DNA from: a virus | Direction: 5' to 3' (one strand) | Virus record (IMG/VR): IMGVR_UViG_3300037042_005304 | Span: 1-25,846 of that record | Length of the DNA: 25,846 bases | Shown here: positions 8,708-16,076 of the stretch, one piece after another | Layout: each line of letters opens with the position of its first letter | Numbering within the stretch: the first letter of the stretch is position 1 | Translations under genes and position numbers: made by a program | Notes under the pieces: generated by a model | The model's database searches: none | What the model was told of the DNA's origin: nothing | Seen by the model: only the letters and a program-made list of their open reading frames with translations

Positions 8708-9141
8708 TATTCGTCCCCGATCTTGAGTTGTCGCCAGGCCAGCACACCACGCACCCACCAGCTCGGATTCGCACCGTCCAGCGTGCCCACCTGATCCGCC
8801 AGCGGCCCGCTATCGGGCGATTGATCCTTGGCAAAGCCCTCGAACGTGCAATTGCGGAACGTCCGCGGCACGCCGCCCCAGGCTCCCCGGCTGACAATGA
8901 GCTGGCTGTGCGTCCCCACCAGGCGATCCAGCCGCTCCAGCTCGTTCACCAGCGCCCCGCTGGTTTCGTAGCGGTTGTGGAGCACGATCACGGCGTAGAG
9001 CATGCGCGCCTTACGGCCGAGGCGGATCTCGCTCTCGCCGATCACGCCGGCGAACTCGGTGCGCACGGTCTGGAGCGTCGGCGGCGAATGAATCACCGAT
9101 TCGTGGGTGCCGTAGATGTACGCGCCGTTGAATTGGAGCAT
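8707..9141 (-). CDS. Small tail protein between tape measure and hub (144 aa)
   Basis: The ATG at 9141 lies 20 bases after the tape-measure stop, and the 3' end overlaps the hub gene start (TAATG). The N-terminus MLQFNGAYIYGTHESVIHS is followed by VRTEFAGVIGE and a Trp-rich end (NPSWWVRGVLAW). In siphophages this slot usually holds a distal-tail or minor tail protein that links tube and hub, so a tail-tip connector role is likely. No specific family is recognised. Confidence 0.6.
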   Translation of the reverse strand: MLQFNGAYIYGTHESVIHSPPTLQTVRTEFAGVIGESEIRLGRKARMLYAVIVLHNRYETSGALVNELERLDRLVGTHSQLIVSRGAWGGVPRTFRNCTFEGFAKDQSPDSGPLADQVGTLDGANPSWWVRGVLAWRQLKIGDE

Positions 9142-9161
9142 GGTGAATTGGCTTCCGGTCC

Positions 9162-11084
9162 CTAGTCCGTGTCAGGGTCGTTGAATTGTTCCAGGGCCCG
9201 CGGCCGCGATGTGCTGCGCCCGAGCTGGCGGCCCAGGCCGTCTTCGACTTGCACGTTCACCGCCAGCGGATTCTTGCTATAGCCGTGCAGGGCGGCCGTC
9301 AGTTCGCCCACGGCTTGCAGGAGGGCCGCTTGATCGGTGCTGCCGGACGTGGCCGCCCCAGCCGCGCGGGGCCCACGCGAGGAGCGACCGGGCTTGCCGC
9401 CGGCGGGCGTTTGCAAGAACGTGTCGAAAGCGCCGACGATCGCCCGCTGATCTTCCGGCATCGTTTCCCGGCGGTACTCTTCGAAGACACTCCGCGGGTA
9501 GGGTTCGCTATCGCGGCTGAACACGGTTCCCCACACGCCGCGGTGTTGGTCCGGGCGATTCTTTTTGGCCCAGTCCAGAAAGTTGGGGTCAGTCTGCGGC
9601 GTGGTCTTATACAGCATGTCCTGAATTGACTGCTGGACGGCCGCCCGCTGCAGCTCTTCAATCTCAGCGGGCGTTTTGCCGCTGGACTGGAGATTCGCGG
9701 AAATGCCGCGAAACTTCTGTTGCAAGTCCCCCGTGCCGGTGATGCTCCCCAATTCCTCGACGAGCTGATTGAAAGAGCCCTGTTGGGCCATCGTGGTGTT
9801 CTGAAACTGCGCGTACTGGATGGCCCCTTTGATCTTCCGCTGGTTCTCGAAATACTTTTCCTGGTTATTGGACTTTTCCAAATTGATCCGCGAATCGACC
9901 AGCCCCTCCGCCGCTTTGCCGGTCTTCACGTGCGACATGGTTTTACGCACGTCTTCCATCAAGGTCTTGTTGGGATCCAGCAGCGCTTCGCCGACTTCTT
10001 TGCCGCCAGCTTCCCCCTGCAGCGCCCCTTGGTGCATGCCGCTGGGATCGATCATGAAGGCCATTTCCCGCTCTTCTTTCGTTTTGGGAGCGAGGTAGGC
10101 TCGCATCATCATGCCGGTTTCCGTCTTCGATCGGGCGATGTCGATTTGCTTGAGGCCGGCGGTGTTGAACTCATCGATCGACATTTCCCGCCCCTTCTCG
10201 TCGACGTAGGGCGAGCCGTAGACCGAGGCAAACTGATAAGCCGCTTTCAGGCTCTTCTCCAGCAGCAGGCCCGAGGTGCGCGTGCGCCGCATATCGGGAT
10301 CGCCCATGTTCTGGCCCAGCACGCTGGACAGCGCGCCGGCCTCCTCGCGGCTGAATCCGGCATGTTCCACCAGCGGATTCTCGAACTGCATCTGATACTT
10401 GAGCTTGCCCATATCGACGGCCGTCGAAAGGGGGAACTCGCTCAAGATCGTGCCCAGCACTTCCTTGGCGGTGGTTTTCTTCTTGCGGCGGCGATCGACC
10501 TGCATCGACAAGATCAGGGCCGTCATCAGTTGCTCGGTGTCTTCTTGCGGCATCCCCTCCGCGCCAGCCAGCTTGTTGACGAGTGTGGCCGCGTCGGCTA
10601 CTTCCCCGGGCTCAATCAAAGCGCCCGCGGCGCTGAAAGCATTGGCCGCCACGGAGAGCGCGTTATTCGCGTCGCCGCGGCCCATGATGCTCTGCTTGAT
10701 CATTTCCTTGAACTTCGGGCTGCGCTGAAACTCGTCGCTGGTTTGTAGCGTCAGCCGTCGATACGGCTCGTGAGTTTGATCCAAACCTTCCATGGCCTTG
10801 CTGCGGTTGGCCACGACCCGCTCGTACTCGTTGTTGATCTGCCCGATGGCCATGTAGAGGGCCGAGGCTCCAGTGAGCATCTTGGCGAAGGCGGCAGGAT
10901 AGGATTGCAGCGTCCCCAGCATCTTGCCGTAGGATTCGCCCGCGTCGTCGCCCGCCTTCTTCATCTTCTGGCCGGCATCGCCACCCACGCGGCCGACGCC
11001 TTCGGCGGCTTGCGACACCTGCAGGAAGCCGGCGATCGCCTGCGCGTGCTGCGTGGAGACTTCGAAGACGACGGACTGGCCCAT
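9162..11084 (-). CDS. Tail tape measure protein (640 aa)
   Basis: The ATG at 11084 starts MGQSVVFEVSTQHAQAIAGF, followed by a Gln/Ala/Lys-rich, largely helical protein. The N-terminal 60 residues (AEGVGRVGGDAGQKMKKAGD) are typical of tape measure proteins. It lies directly after the frameshifting chaperone gene and before the tail-tip genes, the diagnostic position. Tape measure proteins set tail length and occupy the tube. At the usual rule of about 0.15 nm per residue, 640 residues would predict a tail near 95 nm if it is not processed. Only one short hydrophobic stretch is seen (FAKMLTGASALYMAIG). No lytic-transglycosylase domain is evident. Confidence 0.85.
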   Translation of the reverse strand: MGQSVVFEVSTQHAQAIAGFLQVSQAAEGVGRVGGDAGQKMKKAGDDAGESYGKMLGTLQSYPAAFAKMLTGASALYMAIGQINNEYERVVANRSKAMEGLDQTHEPYRRLTLQTSDEFQRSPKFKEMIKQSIMGRGDANNALSVAANAFSAAGALIEPGEVADAATLVNKLAGAEGMPQEDTEQLMTALILSMQVDRRRKKKTTAKEVLGTILSEFPLSTAVDMGKLKYQMQFENPLVEHAGFSREEAGALSSVLGQNMGDPDMRRTRTSGLLLEKSLKAAYQFASVYGSPYVDEKGREMSIDEFNTAGLKQIDIARSKTETGMMMRAYLAPKTKEEREMAFMIDPSGMHQGALQGEAGGKEVGEALLDPNKTLMEDVRKTMSHVKTGKAAEGLVDSRINLEKSNNQEKYFENQRKIKGAIQYAQFQNTTMAQQGSFNQLVEELGSITGTGDLQQKFRGISANLQSSGKTPAEIEELQRAAVQQSIQDMLYKTTPQTDPNFLDWAKKNRPDQHRGVWGTVFSRDSEPYPRSVFEEYRRETMPEDQRAIVGAFDTFLQTPAGGKPGRSSRGPRAAGAATSGSTDQAALLQAVGELTAALHGYSKNPLAVNVQVEDGLGRQLGRSTSRPRALEQFNDPDTD

Positions 11085-11100
11085 GATGAATCTCGGGGGT

Positions 11101-11924
11101 TTAGGCGATCGGCTGCTGCCAACGCGACAACGGGCTCATTTCCTCAGCGAAGAAATACCGATCAAAAAACGTGGGTCGATAGTCCAGCGGTGCCATGCCT
11201 TTGATCCACAACAGGTAGCGGAGGTAACTGGGATGGTGACTCACGCCCCCCCGCTTTTTTTTTCCGCGCTGACCGCCAGGATGGGTTGCATATCGACGGT
11301 GGCCGCCAGGATCTCGCCGCCCGAGCGATCGCCGATCAGCCCCAGGGCCGCGATGATCGGCGGCGCGAGCTTGTAGACGAGCATCAGGGCCGTGTGCACG
11401 TAGTCCAGGTCGGCTTTGATTTGCCAGGTATCGGGATTGGCGTTGTTTTGGACAAACATCAGGAACACTCGCTCTGCTTCGCGGCAAAACTCCTTGTAGG
11501 CGTCCTTGGGGACGCGCAGGTGCTCGCCGGCGTCGTCCATGCCCCACAGGTGCGGCAGCGACTCGGCCGAAGGGATCCGCCAGGCGTTGCCGTCCTCGAG
11601 CTGCACGGGATAGGTGCGGGCGGCTGGGCAGCGGTGCCGCTGAATGTCACCCGGGTGCAGGGGGCGTTCGTGGTGCGTGCCAATCCAGAACTTCTTGCCC
11701 GGCGCTTCGCGCCAGGTTTGCTTCTCCGGGTGAAACTCGGGGATGCCGGCGAAGTCACGATCCAGCCAATAGCCCAACATGCCGGCCGTCTGATTGGGCC
11801 CGGCGGGCGAGGGAGCCCAGATCATGGCGCTTTCTTCGCGCTGGATTTCAGCAAGGCCCAATTCGTCGACGAGCTGCTGCGGATGCTGCCGCACGCCGTC
11901 GACCCATAGCATGTATGCGCTCAT
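11101..11924 (-). CDS. Tail assembly chaperone, -1 frameshift extended form (274 aa)
   Basis: A -1 slip on the A9 run at 11255-11263 joins the first 223 residues of the short form to 51 residues in the -1 frame (KRGGVSHHPS onward), ending at a TAA at 11101, 16 bases before the tape measure ATG. The extension is rich in aromatic residues (YLRYLLW, YRPTFFDRYFF), looks protein-like, and has no convincing start of its own. This is the gpG/gpGT arrangement known from lambda, where the shifted T domain binds the tail tube protein. That the slip occurs is inferred from sequence only. Confidence 0.6.
11241..11924 (-). CDS. Tail assembly chaperone, unshifted short form (227 aa)
   Basis: The ATG at 11924 begins MSAYMLWVDGVRQ. 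The frame ends in SAEKKSGGA then TGA at 11241-11243. The gene sits immediately upstream of the tape measure, where lambda gpG and its relatives lie. These chaperones coat the tape measure during tail assembly and are absent from the virion. The central part is acidic and mixed helical. Residues about 176-194 (VHTALMLVYKLAPPIIAAL) are hydrophobic. No sequence family is recognised, so the call rests on position and the frameshift signal at its 3' end. No clear ribosome binding site is seen. The sequence just upstream is one arm of a large inverted repeat. An alternative start is the ATG at 11912. Confidence 0.65.
   Translation of the reverse strand: MSAYMLWVDGVRQHPQQLVDELGLAEIQREESAMIWAPSPAGPNQTAGMLGYWLDRDFAGIPEFHPEKQTWREAPGKKFWIGTHHERPLHPGDIQRHRCPAARTYPVQLEDGNAWRIPSAESLPHLWGMDDAGEHLRVPKDAYKEFCREAERVFLMFVQNNANPDTWQIKADLDYVHTALMLVYKLAPPIIAALGLIGDRSGGEILAATVDMQPILAVSAEKKSGGA
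11246..11263 (-). other. Candidate -1 programmed frameshift site
   Basis: In the zero frame the codons are GCG GAA AAA AAA AGC GGG GGG GCG TGA. The stretch A AAA AAA (last base of GAA plus two Lys codons) fits the X XXY YYZ slippery rule. A G7 run (11246-11252) follows two bases after the A9 run. I see no strong downstream stem-loop. Long homopolymers are also typical places for sequencing error, which must be excluded. Confidence 0.65.
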
Positions 11925-11928
11925 GTTG

Positions 11929-12040
11929 CGTAGTGGTCGCTGGTCAGTGGTTCTTGGGTTGTAAACAAGGCCGTGCTCAAGGTTTGGTTAATGGCTGTCC
12001 TTCGTACTAGCCAGGAACCACTGACCAGTCGGCCACTACG
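11929..12040. repeat. Large imperfect inverted repeat between tail genes
   Basis: Arms 11929-11957 and 12011-12040 are complementary over about 29 bases with two mismatches and one inserted base, around a 53-base centre. A perfect 14-base core pairs 11940-11953 with 12015-12028. The element nearly fills the 116-base gap between the 446-aa gene stop and the chaperone ATG, and the left arm ends only four bases upstream of that ATG. It could be an RNA hairpin limiting chaperone expression, a weak transcription stop, or a small palindromic mobile element. Confidence 0.75.
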
Positions 12041-13381
12041 TCAGGCAATTACGCTGTCCAAAATGTTCTCGCCGCCGCTGGCGTGACTGGGCAAAACCAA
12101 GCCCATCCCCGGCATATCGAAGTTGCGCCAAAAGGCGGTTTGCAAAGCTCCGCCGTAGTCGTTCGTCACGGCCAGCGAAAACACGTCGTCCAGGCTGAAT
12201 GCCACGTCTCCCGTAAAGACGGCGCAATAGGGGCCCCCCGTGTAAAGTTGGTCCGCCAGTCCCAGGGCGAAGTGATCGAGGTACAGAATCCGGGTGTTGG
12301 TCAGGGCCGTGCTCAGCCGCAGCCGCAGGAACACGCTCGCCGGCACGGGCTCGGGCAGGCGGAACATGGCGTGGTGCGCTTCGAAGTCCGTATCGCTGAC
12401 CGTGGTCAGGTCAATGACCAGGGTGTTGGCGTTGCCCGCGTCGTCGTCAATGACGCCCACGCCGTCGTAGAGGTCGATGGTCAGCACGCCGGCCGCCGGC
12501 GTGGTGTCGGTCAGCAGCCAGCCGCAGAGGGCGTAAGGCCGCTTGGCCAGGAGCCCCACGGCGGACAGATCCCGCCGCAACTGGGTCAGCGTCGCGCCGT
12601 CCCCCGCCAGGGCCAGGCCGCTGTCGCCCACGAAGACGTCGGTCGTTTCCTCCAGCACATCGGTGCCGGCGACGCCGACCGTAATCGTCCAGTCGTCCGG
12701 CGTATCGGCCACGGTGAACGTCTCAAATGCGCCGCTGCCGCTCAGCAGGTCACCATCGCCGCCGGCGGTGATCGTGGCCACTTGCTTGCTGGCCGCGCTT
12801 CCTTTCGGCCAGTCGTGGTTCAGCGCGCCGTAGACGGCCGCTGCCTCACCCGCGAAAAGGGCCGTCGTGGTGCCGGTGAACGAGACGTCGATCGTCTCGT
12901 CGTAGCAATACTCCAGCGTCCGGCCCGCGCCGTCGAGCTTGCTGACCACCATCGCCCCGCTCCCCACGTTGCCAACGCCGGCCGTGGCCGTGACCGTGAT
13001 CGCGTTAGCGTCCACCGTCTTGGCGTCGACACCCATCAGCCGAATCAGCTCGGTCATGGCGGTCTTCAAGTCACGCCGCTCCAGCGGCGACTCGGTATCG
13101 ACGGTCACCAGCAGCGTGGCGCTGAGTGCCTGTTGGACCCACGTTTGGAAGTTATTCAGGCCGTCTTTGGCCCGCTGCAATTCTTCCGTGGGATTCCCCA
13201 GCGCGGCCCGCAGCGGCGCGGCCTCGCCGTCATATTGCTCCACGAAATCTTCCCATTCCGTGGGCAGATCGGTGGCGATGGCTCCGCTATTGAGCGGGCC
13301 GCCGCGAAACTCATTGACCAGGTTGGCCGCGTAGATGGCGCGGCCGATCCGGTCGAACAGATCCGCATAGTTGAGTGCCAT
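12041..13381 (-). CDS. Virion structural protein with a possible carbohydrate-binding domain (446 aa)
   Basis: The ATG at 13381 lies 12 bases after the upstream stop. Residues 1-120 are mostly helical (MALNYADLFDRIGRAIYAAN onward), and the rest is beta-rich, Gly/Thr/Asp-rich sequence. In about the last 200 residues, patterns such as YALCGWLLTD, VLTIDLYDG, MFRLPEPVPASVFLRLRLS and ILYLDHFALG resemble the jelly-roll layout of family 4/9/22-type carbohydrate-binding modules, often appended to virion proteins. The position between the tube candidate and the chaperone suggests a second tail shaft or tail decoration protein. Function is inferred only. Confidence 0.65.
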   Translation of the reverse strand: MALNYADLFDRIGRAIYAANLVNEFRGGPLNSGAIATDLPTEWEDFVEQYDGEAAPLRAALGNPTEELQRAKDGLNNFQTWVQQALSATLLVTVDTESPLERRDLKTAMTELIRLMGVDAKTVDANAITVTATAGVGNVGSGAMVVSKLDGAGRTLEYCYDETIDVSFTGTTTALFAGEAAAVYGALNHDWPKGSAASKQVATITAGGDGDLLSGSGAFETFTVADTPDDWTITVGVAGTDVLEETTDVFVGDSGLALAGDGATLTQLRRDLSAVGLLAKRPYALCGWLLTDTTPAAGVLTIDLYDGVGVIDDDAGNANTLVIDLTTVSDTDFEAHHAMFRLPEPVPASVFLRLRLSTALTNTRILYLDHFALGLADQLYTGGPYCAVFTGDVAFSLDDVFSLAVTNDYGGALQTAFWRNFDMPGMGLVLPSHASGGENILDSVIA

Positions 13382-13393
13382 GCCGCCGTGCTC

Positions 13394-14362
13394 TTAAAGG
13401 ATTTGCTGATTGGAAGAAAAGCTGATGCCGTTCGTCGGTCGCACGACGATCACGCCGCGGCCGTCGTCGAGCCCCGAGACGCTGATTTCGTCCGTGGTGT
13501 CATCGCCCGTTTGGGCGGTAATCACCATATGCGCGGCCGTGGCATCGCTCACGCGGAAGCCGCCGTGGATGCCCTTCGACAGATAGATGTTGAAAGCCGT
13601 GTTGGCGATGAAGGCGTGGCCGAACATGCTGGTCAAAAACTGCGTGGTCGCGTCGAGATCGAGCGTTTCGATGCGAATCTCGGGCACGATGCTGTAGATC
13701 GAGCCGTTGATCGAGAAGGTGCAGCCATCGGCGCGGGGCGAGCGGTAGTCGATGCCGGACTTGATGCTGACGCTCTGCACGCCCGGCAGATTGGCCAGCG
13801 AGCCGCCGATTTGGCCGATCCGCACGGGCCCCAGGTAGAAAATTCCGTTGAAGTTAGGGCTGCTGGTGAGCGTGGTGGCATCGAACACGGTCAGGGGCGA
13901 CGTCGTGCCGTCGAGCGAGTGCAGCGGATACTGGAGCGTCGCGGTCACGCCCCGTTCGTCATCCTGGCGGGCCATGATCTCCGAGACATAGAGGAAGCCC
14001 TTGCTGCTTTGCGCGACGATATGGGCCCCCGTGCCGGCGGCGGTGAACGTCCCACCGTCGCTGCGCACCTGAAACTGCAGCAGCGACGTTTGGTTGCCTT
14101 CAGCGCTATCGGGGCCGACCGCATGGCCGCCCTGGAGGGAAACCGCGGGCGAGCCAGCGAACAGTGCCACCAGATCCTTCGTCGAGCATTGCACCATCGG
14201 ATCGGCGCAGCAGGTGACGATGGCCCGCGGGTGGACGTCACCGCCCGGGATGACCACGCTCTTCTTGGCTTGCGAACGAATCGAGAGGTCGAACAGATCG
14301 CGCAGCAAAATGCCGCCGAACCGGGCCGCGTACAGCGAATAACGATCGAAGGGGCCGGGCAT
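13394..14362 (-). CDS. Candidate major tail tube protein (322 aa)
   Basis: The ATG at 14362 has an AGGAG 7-8 bases upstream, one of the better ribosome binding sites here, as expected for an abundant product. The protein is beta-rich. A stretch around residues 175-245 (FYLGPVRIGQIGGSLANLPG, VSIKSGIDY, VPEIRIETLDLDATTQFL) has the look of phage tube proteins, which carry a conserved strand order near a GP...I motif. It lies after the head-tail joining candidates and before the chaperone, where lambda V sits. It is larger than gpV. The neighbouring 446-aa product is the alternative tube candidate. Confidence 0.5.
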   Translation of the reverse strand: MPGPFDRYSLYAARFGGILLRDLFDLSIRSQAKKSVVIPGGDVHPRAIVTCCADPMVQCSTKDLVALFAGSPAVSLQGGHAVGPDSAEGNQTSLLQFQVRSDGGTFTAAGTGAHIVAQSSKGFLYVSEIMARQDDERGVTATLQYPLHSLDGTTSPLTVFDATTLTSSPNFNGIFYLGPVRIGQIGGSLANLPGVQSVSIKSGIDYRSPRADGCTFSINGSIYSIVPEIRIETLDLDATTQFLTSMFGHAFIANTAFNIYLSKGIHGGFRVSDATAAHMVITAQTGDDTTDEISVSGLDDGRGVIVVRPTNGISFSSNQQIL

Positions 14363-14377
14363 GAGGTAACTCCTGTC

Positions 14378-14974
14378 TTAAATGGGGCTGCGTAGATTTC
14401 CGAACCGCCGGTGGCTGGCGGGGCCGCCGCCTTGGGTCTTGCGCATGGGCCCGTGATACCCATTGATTTGCCTCACGAGACGATCGCGATAGCCTTCCGC
14501 AATTTCTTGTCGTTCCGCCGCCGTGGTGGACGTGATTTCGGCGTCGAGCTGTTCGGGTGTGATCCCGCTGCCGCTGGCCGGATAGAGTCGCCGCGGCCGA
14601 TTCATGATCAGCCGGCCCCGCAGCACGCCGCCCGATCCCTCCGTGCCGAACGATCCGGAAAAGGCCAGGCGGTGATTGGACAGCAGGAACTTGCTCTGGC
14701 CGCCCGATCGCACTTGATCGAGATCGGCCGGCTTCTTCCAGTAGCGCACCTTGCGTTTTTTGGTGATCGACTTGCGGGGCGCGTAGCCGTATTTCTCATG
14801 GGCCCCCAGGCGAAAATGCAGCGGAATTCGCGTGCGGTAGTGCTTGAGCAGTTCATCGCCCAGCGCGTTGCGCGCGTAGACGTTCCACAGCCGGCTGCCT
14901 TTGACCAGCTCGTAAAAGCCGTCCGACAAGCGGAGCGAAATATCAAATTGTGGAATAGTGGCCAGGCGTGGCAT
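14378..14974 (-). CDS. Minor tail / head-tail joining candidate (198 aa)
   Basis: I prefer the ATG at 14974, four bases after the upstream stop at 14979, over a TTG at 14986 that overlaps it. The protein is basic, with a Lys/Arg-rich centre (KYGYAPRKSITKKRKVRYWK) and the segment NHRLAFSGSFGT. The mix of a basic helical N-terminus and a beta stretch, and the location before the tube candidate, recall gpZ/HK97 gp10-type tail completion proteins. The family match is not secure. Confidence 0.55.
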   Translation of the reverse strand: MPRLATIPQFDISLRLSDGFYELVKGSRLWNVYARNALGDELLKHYRTRIPLHFRLGAHEKYGYAPRKSITKKRKVRYWKKPADLDQVRSGGQSKFLLSNHRLAFSGSFGTEGSGGVLRGRLIMNRPRRLYPASGSGITPEQLDAEITSTTAAERQEIAEGYRDRLVRQINGYHGPMRKTQGGGPASHRRFGNLRSPI

Positions 14975-14978
14975 GCGT

Positions 14979-15548
14979 TTACCCAATGAAGTCCAGCATG
15001 AGGGTGACGACCATCACGACTTGGCCTTGCTCTTCCTTGGCGACCGCTTCGCCCGGCCCGGCGACGAGCTCCCAGCCGGTGACGTTCAGGAACGTCACGC
15101 CCTGGCCGGTGTAGATTCCCTCATCCGCCCCTTTGTCGCGGGCCTCGCGGTTTTCGATCTCATCCATGATCTGGCCGAACTGCTGTTCGAACGCGGCCAG
15201 CCGCACGTTGGGATCGGTTTCCGCCGGGTCGGGCAGAAACTCCAGGTCCAGAATCAGTTGCCCGCGTCCCGCGCCGTACGCACTCCCTTGCTTGCCACGC
15301 GACATGCCGGCGTGATTCACGATCGCCCGCGGCCGTGGATTGGTCAGCGCCATCAGGGGCGCGCCGGCCGCATCGTCGCTGCCGCTGTCCACCAGCGTGT
15401 CGTCGGCGTAGGGCGAATAGATATGCTCCGCCGCTTCCGCCGAATCCGCCGCGCCGACGGCCGTGCGGAACGTGGGGCAGGCGGCCAACAGCTCGCACAA
15501 GCCCAGCCGTGGCCGGGAAACATTGGTGGTCAGGGTCGGGAGTGGCAT
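14979..15548 (-). CDS. Head-tail joining or tail terminator candidate (189 aa)
   Basis: The ATG at 15548 (MPLPTLTTNVSRPRLGLCEL) lies four bases after the upstream TAG. Longer in-frame extensions overlap the upstream gene and read as out-of-frame coding sequence. The centre (GRGQLILDLEFLPDPAE) and the end (VVMVVTLMLDFIG) are alternating beta-strands, with an acidic helix between (AFEQQFGQIMDEIENREARD). This strand-helix-strand plan is compatible with tail terminator or connector proteins. The assignment rests mainly on position. Confidence 0.5.
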   Translation of the reverse strand: MPLPTLTTNVSRPRLGLCELLAACPTFRTAVGAADSAEAAEHIYSPYADDTLVDSGSDDAAGAPLMALTNPRPRAIVNHAGMSRGKQGSAYGAGRGQLILDLEFLPDPAETDPNVRLAAFEQQFGQIMDEIENREARDKGADEGIYTGQGVTFLNVTGWELVAGPGEAVAKEEQGQVVMVVTLMLDFIG

Positions 15549-15552
15549 CGCG

Positions 15553-15984
15553 CTAGGCCCTCTGTACCGGACGGTTGGCTTGAGGCTGCGCGTGCCGCGT
15601 GGTTTGCGGGTCGACGTTCGTGATCCGGAAATCGGAATACGCGCCGTCGGTATCGTTGTCGTTGCCGTCGCGCCGCTGCATGAACCACATTTCGCCCAGG
15701 ATGTTGAAACTCCAGGTGTGCGTGATCCCCAGCTCGACGACTTTCGTCTTGGGAATGGAGAGCTTGCCCGTGCGACGTTCCCGATCGCCCAGCTCGTCGC
15801 GGGGCACGGGGCCATCGCCCGAGACTTCGTTGGTCCCCGGCTCAAAGCTGAAATCGAGCAGCACCCCTTCGATCGTCACATAGGCCGTCCGCAGGCCGCC
15901 GGGATAAGCAATCACGGTATCGCCGCTGTAGCAGCCCAAGACTGCCTTGCCGACGCCCGCGAAGAGTTTGCTGACCAGCGACAT
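15553..15984 (-). CDS. Small head-completion candidate after the capsid gene (143 aa)
   Basis: The ATG at 15984 (MSLVSKLFAGVGKAVLGCYS) is chosen over a GTG at 15996. Neither has a strong ribosome binding site. The first 20 residues are amphipathic, followed by beta-strands (TAYVTIEGVLLDFSFEPG) and a polar end (QTTRHAQPQANRPVQRA). No family is recognised. The slot directly downstream of the major capsid gene usually holds head-completion or adaptor proteins. It starts right after a terminator-like hairpin, so its expression is probably lower than that of capsid. Confidence 0.5.
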   Translation of the reverse strand: MSLVSKLFAGVGKAVLGCYSGDTVIAYPGGLRTAYVTIEGVLLDFSFEPGTNEVSGDGPVPRDELGDRERRTGKLSIPKTKVVELGITHTWSFNILGEMWFMQRRDGNDNDTDGAYSDFRITNVDPQTTRHAQPQANRPVQRA

Positions 15985-16002
15985 AACAAGACCCACGTGA
16001 GC

Positions 16003-16057
16003 GCGAAGAAAAGAGGGAACGGGCAGCCGGCCGGCTCAGGAACCGACCGCCCGTTCC
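16003..16057 (-). terminator. Terminator-like hairpin after the capsid gene
   Basis: A perfect 9-bp stem (GGAACGGGC at 16016-16024 with its complement at 16049-16057) is followed on the minus strand by a T-rich run (CTCTTTTCTTC, 16005-16015). It lies 20 bases after the capsid stop codon. The 24-base loop is long and GC-rich, so partial termination or 3'-end protection is more likely than a complete stop. Confidence 0.5.
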
Positions 16058-16076
16058 ACATCGGTGCATCCAACGA

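Noticed and set aside
11101-11547. A separate 148-codon minus-strand gene
   Set aside because: Its first two thirds is low-quality sequence out of frame with the chaperone gene. Only the last 51 residues look real, and a -1 frameshift from the chaperone frame explains them better.
12083-14395. Very long plus-strand open frame (770 codons) opposite the tail genes
   Set aside because: It is the antisense of three well-supported minus-strand genes. In GC-rich DNA, codon bias leaves such frames open. The product is rich in R, G, H and V without domain patterns. The same applies to long plus-strand frames at 7028-8794, 5592-6758 and 19607-21262.
16003-16057. A complete end of the transcription unit after the capsid gene
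   Set aside because: The loop is long, the T-run is interrupted, and the next gene on the same strand starts within 20 bases and must be expressed, so I treat it as partial.
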